Shown one piece after another: positions 11,501-20,500 of a stretch of 64,000 nt of DNA. A model generated the notes under the pieces. It was not told where the DNA came from and made no database searches. It saw nothing but the letters and a program-made list of their open reading frames with translations. Positions within the stretch are counted from its first letter, which is position 1. Each line of letters begins with the position of its first letter. Where the stretch lies: contig JARUPZ010000009.1 in assembly GCA_031213475.1 (NCBI GenBank), forward strand, positions 11,802,461-11,866,460, read 5' to 3'. A program made the translations under genes and the position numbers. Origin of the DNA: Nereocystis luetkeana (Eukaryota; Sar; Phaeophyceae; Laminariales; Laminariaceae).

Positions 11501-14500
11501 TAGTTTATTGGGGTGGGGGGGGGTGGGGGTGCAGCAGGGATTACCTTGTCTCGCTCGCCAATCATGGCACTGTACAGCTCCGGCGCCTCACGCTTGTAGA
11601 AGTCCATCACCTTCCGCATCGTGTCTCGCCGCTTCAGTTTCTGTAGCGAATAGCGTTGTCGGCAGCGAAAAACAAAACAGAATGTCACACTTCTGAAAAT
11701 TCTGGCGTGTATCGCGTTTCCAGTAGCTGGCTCTACCAGGAAGGGTTGACAAGCCAGACAACTTTCAACGAAGTGAATCGCCGTAGGGAATATCGCGTTG
11801 GGAAGGGTTCTCGTTGGGCATTGAATCCCGTACACGTTTTGATAGCAAGACTCTGGAAAAGCTGGTCCACGCTGAATTTCTTCTTTGAGAATGGGTGCGA
11901 TAGTATACTAACTTGTAGCTTGAGTATGACATATCCGTACTGACATATCCGTACTTGCTTAGTTTCATGTAAATCTAAACTTGGCTTTCCTAGCGGTCGT
12001 TTTTGTAGTATACCAGTATAGGCTGTGGTAAGGTGGTATGTACTATAAATACTCGTCGAGTCGAGGCAAGTTTCCTCTGACCATCAAAACACAGTTTTTT
12101 ATTGTTATTTCGCCCCACGCCTCGATCGTCCTCGATCCCACTCGTCGCGTTCTCTTCCTCCAGCGCGACTCAGATTAAGCTCCACACCTCGCCCGCCCTG
12201 CTGTACCTGGCAACGCACTATAAATACTAAATACATTGGTTTTCTTAGTCCTTGCAAGATTTTCTCGTCGTCCCTCTGACCCTAACTTTCGTCGGCACCC
12301 TCTCTAGGAGGGCTTTGATTGTTTCAACTACTGCACTAAACGGCGTTGATTGGTTGGTTTCAACTACCGTAGTGGCCCCTCTAGAATACCGATCGAGTAA
12401 TGCCGATTGACCGCTACAGCATCGTGCCTTCAAAATCGCTTGGCGCGGATGGAACTCTGGATGAGGGCTTGAATCGGAGTAGAGCCGGTCGCCGCTACAG
12501 TGCCGGTACTGGTGGCTGGTGTATGTCGGCACCGTAGACTATAGAGGGATATTTCCTGTATTCTTTTAAAAGACCTCTATTCATAGAATGGTGCTGATCG
12601 ATGTGGCGACTGTTGTAATGTCTCGAGAATGTTGCGGATTGCTTCAATTGCTGCTGTCATGCTTCAAGACCCGCGTTGATTTGCTCAATTACTGCTGTCA
12701 ACACCTCCAAGAATGGCGCGGATCGGTTCAACCGCCGCTGTAAATGCCCCGAGAATGGCGAGGATTGGCTTCCCTCCTGCCCTGAATACCTCGAAAACGG
12801 CGCTGATTGACTCACATGCTGCTCCGCATAACCCGAGAAAGGCGCTGATCGGTCTAAACACAATTACATTGCCTCGATAATGCTGCGGATTGCTTCAATT
12901 AACGTTGTAATGCTTAGAGGTTGGGGCTGATTGGCTCACTTGCTGCTCTGAACACCTCTAAGAACGGCGCTGGTTGGATTAATTACTGCTATGATGCCTC
13001 GAGAATGGCGTTACTGTAGTTGTCTCAAGTGCCGCCCCACATATCTCGAGAATGGCGCCGACTGGTGAAACTACCGCGGCAAATGTCTCAAGAATAGCGC
13101 AGATTGGCTTACCTCCTGCCCTAAAAACCTCGAGGATCATACGTATTGGCCCAACTACTGCCCTATTACCTCTCGAATGGTACTGATTAGCTGAGCACCT
13201 GTCCAGAATACCTCGAAGTTGGCGCTCATTGGCTCAAGTACTGCTCCATGTACCTCTACAATGGCGCGGATTGATTCTAATACCGCTCCCAAGGCCTCTA
13301 GAATTACACAGATAATATAATTGCTGCCCTACATGCCTCGAGAATGACGCTGATTGGTTTACGTACTGCCCTACATACCTTGCGAATGGCGCTGACTGGT
13401 ATTGCTCTAAATACCTCTAGACCGGCACTGATTGAGCCATCGCTGCTTAAAGTACCTCTAGCCTAGCCCCGATCGGCTCGGATACTATCGGAAGTTCTTC
13501 AGACTGGCTCTGATTACCTAGACTACAGATTAGCGCTGATTGGCCCAATTAACTACAGCTCTAAATACCTCGAGACTGACTCTGCTTGGCTCAACTACCG
13601 TGCGCCTCCAGGTGGCACTGAATACCTCATCCACTGCTCTAGACGTCTCGAGGAGTGCACATAGGATAAACTTCGACTCAAACACACCTCTAGACTTGCG
13701 CTGATGGTCTCGGCATTGGTGCCATCCAGCGCACCCAGTCCCAGGCCGAGATCCACCTGGCTGTTCTGCACCAGCTCCTCGATATCAGTGCTTCTCAAGG
13801 CCTGCGACAGTCGCCGCAGGGTGATCTGCGGCCGTACAGGAGCAGGAGAATGCGGAGACACGTGATCTTGGGGGAAGAATCGGACACGCGGCCTGCAAGC
13901 TTTCGTCCCTCGTGACTCGCGAGCTGGGCATTTGGCGAGTTGCTACTCGTAGGCCGAAACACCGACTGCAGTTCTGAAGACATGTTTTCACATACCCCCG
14001 TGTGTCATTTTAAAGGAGCCGGGAGTGGGGGTCGAGGCCTCTGTTCCTCGAGGCCAGCAACAGTCGCCGCAGGGTGGCATGCAGTCTGATCCGTACAGCA
14101 GGAGACGAAAGATAAAAGCAGCTGTGATTCCTCCCGATTAGATCGGATACGAGTTGGCTGGTGTCGTTGTGCTGTCTTCACGTTAAACTTTTACTTTTAC
14201 GCGACAGGGCTACCGCATACCAGGTACCCTCACGATAGTACACCCCCGTGCCATCAGTTTCGGAGCCATTTTTCTCTTAAGTGTGCTTCGAGAAGGGCAC
14301 ACACGAACGATAATGGCGGCTGTGGAAATAACTCTTGGAGACATCCCACAGACACGTCGCTCGGTGCTTGCGCCCTCCATGTTGTCGACAGAGTCAGCTC
14401 AAACAATCACCCGAGGGGGTGTGTTACCCTCATCACCCGTGTGATAGTGTTACACGGTATACTCCAAACGTTGCCCAACCTTGATCTCACGTATGTCAGT

Positions 14501-17500
14501 CTCTGTCAACTACGGTAGTAAATTTGTCAGTCCTAGGCAGAGATCGGTGCATCTCAAGCCCTCCAACAGTCGGCGCAGGGTGATCTGGCGACATAAACAG
14601 AGCAGTAAGGGTTTGGGAGTTGACTGGTGACACTCAAAACCCGTCGGTGACGAACCGGAGATATGTACAGCAGCAGGGGTTTGGGGATCGATAAGGAGGC
14701 CCCCCAGGTTTTTCGTTCCCTGACGCTCATCGTGAGCTGCGTTTACCGCTCGTACTTGTGCCAGACAATCAAGTATTATGGATCATAAACGGGTTGCTCG
14801 CGAAACTTCGGTGCAGTCTTAGAAATAGAAAGGGTTGGTAAAGACTTGGCGCATATTTTATAGGCACCGCGCCATGGGGTCGATACGGGAGATATATTTA
14901 ACCGCGCGGTGTTGCGGGTCTATCCATAGGGTCCGAGTAAAGAAACCAACAACCAGAACAGCCAGACAACAAAAACAACAACAAACAACCTAAAACAGCA
15001 GGTGCAACAGCAACAGCAACAGCAACACCAGCAACAACAGAACAAGTTCTGAAGTCGAGCATTCCGAGAGAACATAGTAATGAGGATAAAATATGCATAG
15101 TAAAAATACAGCAGCCTGCAGTTTTTTTATGTGTATCATGGGTCCTGATTACTACGGTATGCTCCCCCGCAATAGTATGTTCCCCAGCACCTGGGTGCAG
15201 TTCCAAAAAGGCAAACTAGCACTTTCATTGTCATTTTTTACACCTTTCGAACACCTGGGAGCCACCTAGAGTATCTCCCAGCGCATACATGAACCTTGGA
15301 GGGTCCGGGGGGGGGAACGCAGCTACGCAAAGTGGAGTGACGGCGACTAGAACATCGACCACACAACGCATACCTGGCTGGCAAGTATAGGGGGTGAGAG
15401 AAACAGTTCCCCCGTCTCAATGCACCGCAAGGCGTCGTACCGCACACGCCCGCGCGAAGCATGACACCGCTTGTACTGCTGTAGGCGCGCACTACTGTGA
15501 ACAGATGGATGATAAGGCCGCCCTCCTTTTTCTTCTCCTTTCCGTCTGGTCGCAACACCTGGGTTCCCAACTTGCGGGGACCAACTACCTGATTTCAGAC
15601 TTATGTTGAGTCAAGGTACCGCGTTAGGGATTCGAAAAAAAGGCGATCGCAGTGTGAACTCCGCGAAGCAACGCGGGCTGTCGGGTGAGGGAGAGGCTAC
15701 TTTAAAGTACACTTTACGAACTTCAATTAAAGGGAGTTTCACGCTGCTCCGTGCTCACCCTAAAAGGCCTACTAGGTCGCACACACCGAATGTTTGGGCT
15801 GAAATACCTGGACGTCCCTATCCCCAAGCAGAAGCTTCGCGCCGCACGCTCTAGCCTCTCGTATGGCGATCGTGAACTCCTGCCCCGACGCCAGCCCTTT
15901 CTGGTCTGCCAGTGTTCAATCAAGGCGAGGGTTCACACGCTGGACGTGTCAGATCTCCAAATACATATCTACATGTGTGGGGACGATAGATCCCTGATGT
16001 TTATGGTCAATATAATCTAGTGTAGATAATGCTGCTGGATGGGAGCCGTACGATCCGCATAGTCAAGGACATATTTCCTGGGTAACGGTTTGCTAGGCTG
16101 CATACGAATCTTGTACGGCAATCACAAAGACAGATCAAGGACCTAAACTATCTACTTCGTACATTATCTGCAATGCATTGTGAAGTGTCCGATGTGCTCA
16201 AAGGATGATCGCGATCGAGTGGTCGCGTTTCGACGCCAATGTGTCGTCAAATATCACCATGCCATCGCGTGGTTTAGCGTGATCCTGTGATCATGCGGCC
16301 ATGTGATGGCATTATCATGCGAGCACGTAGCCATGTGATGTCAGTGCATGATCACGTGACCATGCCCGTAGTTTCCTAGTCCGCCTAACCAGAAACAAGC
16401 CAGACCGATAGCGACGATCATGATCACCAACTCCTCAACTAATGCTAGTTGTGCATGTTATGACCTGACCCATGCAAGCGAGAGCAAGAGGGCAGTGCAG
16501 CGGCTACAAGGAAGGGCTGCTATCGTCCACCTGAGGTAGAAAAGGGTGAAGGGTGGGAAGTGCTAGGCCGAACCTGATTCGCTCATCTAGCCGGGGTAGA
16601 GATTCGACATCCGTCGTACTCATCACGCCATGATCAACGAGAAATGCAGCCGCAGTATTTATCTGGCAGTGTCTTTTCCCCAGTACACGACATGGCGAAA
16701 CAGCAGACTTCGCTCCTTTCGGGTGGGACTCTTTAAGTGACGAGCCCGCACCCCTACGCCAGACAGCGGAAGCTAACCGCGAAAATTATGTAAAGCATCT
16801 CCGACGCCAACAACATCACCACCAACAGCAACACCCTCAACACGACCATCAACACCTTCACCATTCACGCCACCGCCACCACACACCAACACCACCACTA
16901 TCAGCAACAACAGCGTCAAAACGAACAACAACAATGGAAAACACCGACACCGACACGAACAGAAGACAACATCGCTTACCCATGGACTCGTACATCTTGG
17001 AGATGGCCTTTCCCAGCGCAGCCGCGAAGAACTCGGTCACCCTGTCGCTAACAGCCACGTTTGGGTCGAGCAACTGCTTGAAAAATGCGCCGAAGAAAGG
17101 CGTCCTTTTTCTTTGGCCGGTTTGCGGCTTATTCTCGCCTTCGATATCGCCATCCGCCTGACCAACCAAGATATCGTTCGAGGAGGAGCATAAGGGGAAG
17201 GAGGGGTAGCGGGGGCGTGCGGGGCGTGGTGCGACAAGCAGGGGGTTCACGAGGAGGAGGTGGGGCATAGCCGGGCACGGGGGCGGGGTGTACTCAATAG
17301 AAGAGATGTACTAGATATCATGCATGGCCGTAGTCATATGACCATGGACCCTAGCACCACTACAATGCCGGGAAGGAGCATGGTCGGGTTTTCACCGACC
17401 AGGCAGACATTTGGCCGGGGGGGCGTAGGTACGGTAAGCTAGAGGCTGACCGTCGAGGTGCAGGTCAGGACAAAATTGCGGACAGAGGCGGTAGTGGGGG

Positions 17501-20500
17501 GGGGTTGGAGGTAGGTGTACTCGATTTCATGCATGACCGTAGTCGCATGACCATAGACTCTCGCATCCCTAAAATGCCGGCACGGAGCACGTCGTGTTGT
17601 CACCGACCAGACAGGCATTACTTGCACCAGGATTGGAGGGGGAGGGGGGGGTTAATAGCTATGGGCTGATATCGCCGTTCGATGCCGCTATCCGCCTGAG
17701 CAGCCAGGTACTTAACAAGGAGGTAATTTTATACCAAAGAGTATTGCGCCCAAACAGTGCACGATATACGAACCGATAGCACTAGGTTGTCATTAACGTT
17801 TTGGACGCCGCGATTCGCCTCACCGATCAAGGTACAATACAATGGGCCAATTAAGGAAAAGGGGAAGCAATGGGGGCAGGGGCAGGGGGGGGGGGGGGGC
17901 GGGATGGCGTGGTACGAAAAGCGAGAGCCTAACCGTCCGCATGCTGTTCAAGTCGGCCAAGAACAGAGAGGGCGAAAGTAGTGGGGGCCGTCAAGGGCTT
18001 TGGCACGGCAAAACATTTGTCAATTGATAGCACTTAGTTGTTGCTGTCGCCGTCTACGCTGTCATCCGCTTAACCAACCAGGTTCTACAGTACAAGGAGG
18101 TATCTCACTTTTACTCTGATTCCAAGCTGTTTGTTGAAAACAAAAGTGAGCGCAAATGTAAAAGAGAGGGCGTGGGAGTGGGGGCCGCGGGCAGGCAAGT
18201 GCATAGCACGGTAAATGATTAACTATTTCGGAGCATTTGGATGCTTTCGTCTTCAATGCCGTCCAGGGTAGAGGTCGTGGGGGGCGGGGGTCGTACGACA
18301 AGCGCCAGACTCAGGAAGGTAAAAAAAGAGCAAGGGGGTGAGATAGTGGCGGCGGGGGGAGGTACGATAAACGAGAGGCTGGCAGTCCAGGTACAGCGCA
18401 GGAGAGAGGAGAGGAGAGGAGAGACAGTGGGGGCGGGAAGGCGTAGGGGGAGGCGTGTAGCCCGATAAACCAGAGCCTCGATTGATATCCTTCGGCTGTT
18501 ATTGCCGTCGGTGCTGTCATCCGTGTCACTCATCAAGGTACCGTCCGTGCGAGAGGACCATTGGCCCTTTCACCCCTTTACTGCGGCTGAGCTGGGCATT
18601 TTATCACAAACTACTTCCAAGTATCTTCCCAAGGGGAGGTGGAAGAAGTGGGCGGGGGGCGGGGGCGGGGAAGGGGGTAAGAGAAGCGAGAGGTTGATTG
18701 GTAGCAGTGAGCGAAAGACCACGATAGGCCCGACGCATGAAATGAGCAAAACCCATTGAGGAGGTGGGGGGAGGAGGCGCGGTACTGTACACGTGCGATC
18801 TGTCGCCTGGTTCAACACTGCCGTACGCTCTGCAGTGCATCACGGCCGCGAAAAAACAAAACAGTAGAGAATAAGCGCACGATGTAACGTTGGCGGGTAC
18901 GTATTGAAAGACAGCATGGCCGTCGCCAAGAACTCGTGCAGCAGGATAAATATATAGCAGTCGTCAACTGGTTTTGCGATAGTGTGTGTTGATGAAAAAC
19001 GGAAAACAAAATCCACCAAACGCATCAGACGTACTGGGTACGAAACGCACAACAGGCTGCAACTTCTGCACACGTAACAGTTGCTGATGTTTCTTGTCCA
19101 AGCACCAAGTACCCAAGTCAAAGTCCGTCCAACACACCAAGCGCCACTGGCGACCGTTACCGTCGACCTCCCCGCCGCCACGCACACCTCACCCCGCTGG
19201 CAACCTTTGAATTGCAGTCGGGGGTCGGTAGCGCCTAGCCATGTCCATAGCCGTGCTACGCTTCGGCGTGCAGCTGTCGTGCCGTTTACGATCCGCTACA
19301 CCTCCCAAACCTCCAATTGCTGCAATCTCTTGTTCGAGTACCAAGTACCCAAGTCCGACTCTGTCGGTTACACCCCACCCCACCAGCCACCGTCGACCGT
19401 CCCGCCCCCAATCCCACCCAACACCAATCCGCCAACGTTAAACTACCCGCCGGTCGGCGAGCGGTCGCCCCTAGCCGTGCCCTTAGCCGTGCTGCGCTTC
19501 GGCGTACAACCGCAGAACCATTTTCGACCCGCTGCACCTCTGACACCTCCGATACACAGTGGTAATAGCGCTGCACCAAACTTCGGAGAGGTTGAGGTAG
19601 AGCACAGCAGAAAGCACACCAGAGACCAGCAGGGCAGAGAAGGTATCCCGGCGAGACGTTTCCCATTCGCGACACTGCTGGGTGAGCACTTACTCTGCGG
19701 GTCCTGCTGGTCCTTCGTGTGCCCTCTGCCTTGTTCCGCGTGTACTGCTGTGCTATACATGTGCCAAAAAGGTATGAATCGGCTTCGGTGCGTGAAGTTA
19801 CTCCGCAGGGAGTTTTTCGGGCATACTCGCAGATCATCTCGGTGGTGCGTAAATACATGCTACGTATATACATGTCACGGGGATTTCGAAACAGGCCCCG
19901 GAAACAAAGCGCCGGCAAAATTAGAAAAAACTCGCATTCGCTCGAGCTAATGGACACAGGCGTAATTTCCAGGAAACCTCTAAATTTTTAATTGCCGTTT
20001 CTAATGCAGTATCTAACCACATGGAACACAGCATGAAAAAAAACTGCAAGGGGACATGACGCAAAAACGACACTGTAAAACAAATGCCATCGGTTGCGGT
20101 TTTTCAAGGAATTTCCCCGCCCTCTGCATATCGGTTTATTCGCCTCGCCAAAATACGGAGACGAGAAACCTGACTGCCGCTGAAAAAAAAGTTGATAACC
20201 ATAGAAATACATGTACAGAACTGACGAGCGACACAGAGAGATGCATTGCGCTAAACCACTAGGATTTCGAGCTCGGAAAAAACTCCGCTCGGTCGTCACT
20301 GCCCTGTCCGTTATTAGTTCTGAACTCTTATGCGACTTTTGTTTTTTAAAATGCTAATTTTACGCACGCCTACCGTGTTGTCGTGCGTATGCTTCGAACT
20401 GCTTCGTGTAACGCTTCTCAAGATCGTGTTATTTATCAAGATTATGTACTCTGCAGACTCGTCTGCGACTTTTTTTTTCTCAGTTCGGAAAGATTGACGT

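Larger units (their letters stand above)
8592..11544 (-). other. TraB last intron
   Basis: The 2.95-kb intron holds a G-run (8790-8802), the truncated SINE, a degenerate minisatellite (10118-10760) and a TGGTA-type microsatellite (10840-11060). No additional exon was recognised. Confidence 0.7.
13826..15807 (-). other. TraB intron with acceptor echoes
   Basis: It contains two decayed copies of the downstream exon's 5' edge, a CAACAG-rich stretch (14935-15050) and a half MITE of family 1 (about 15110-15175). Nothing else was recognised. Confidence 0.6.
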
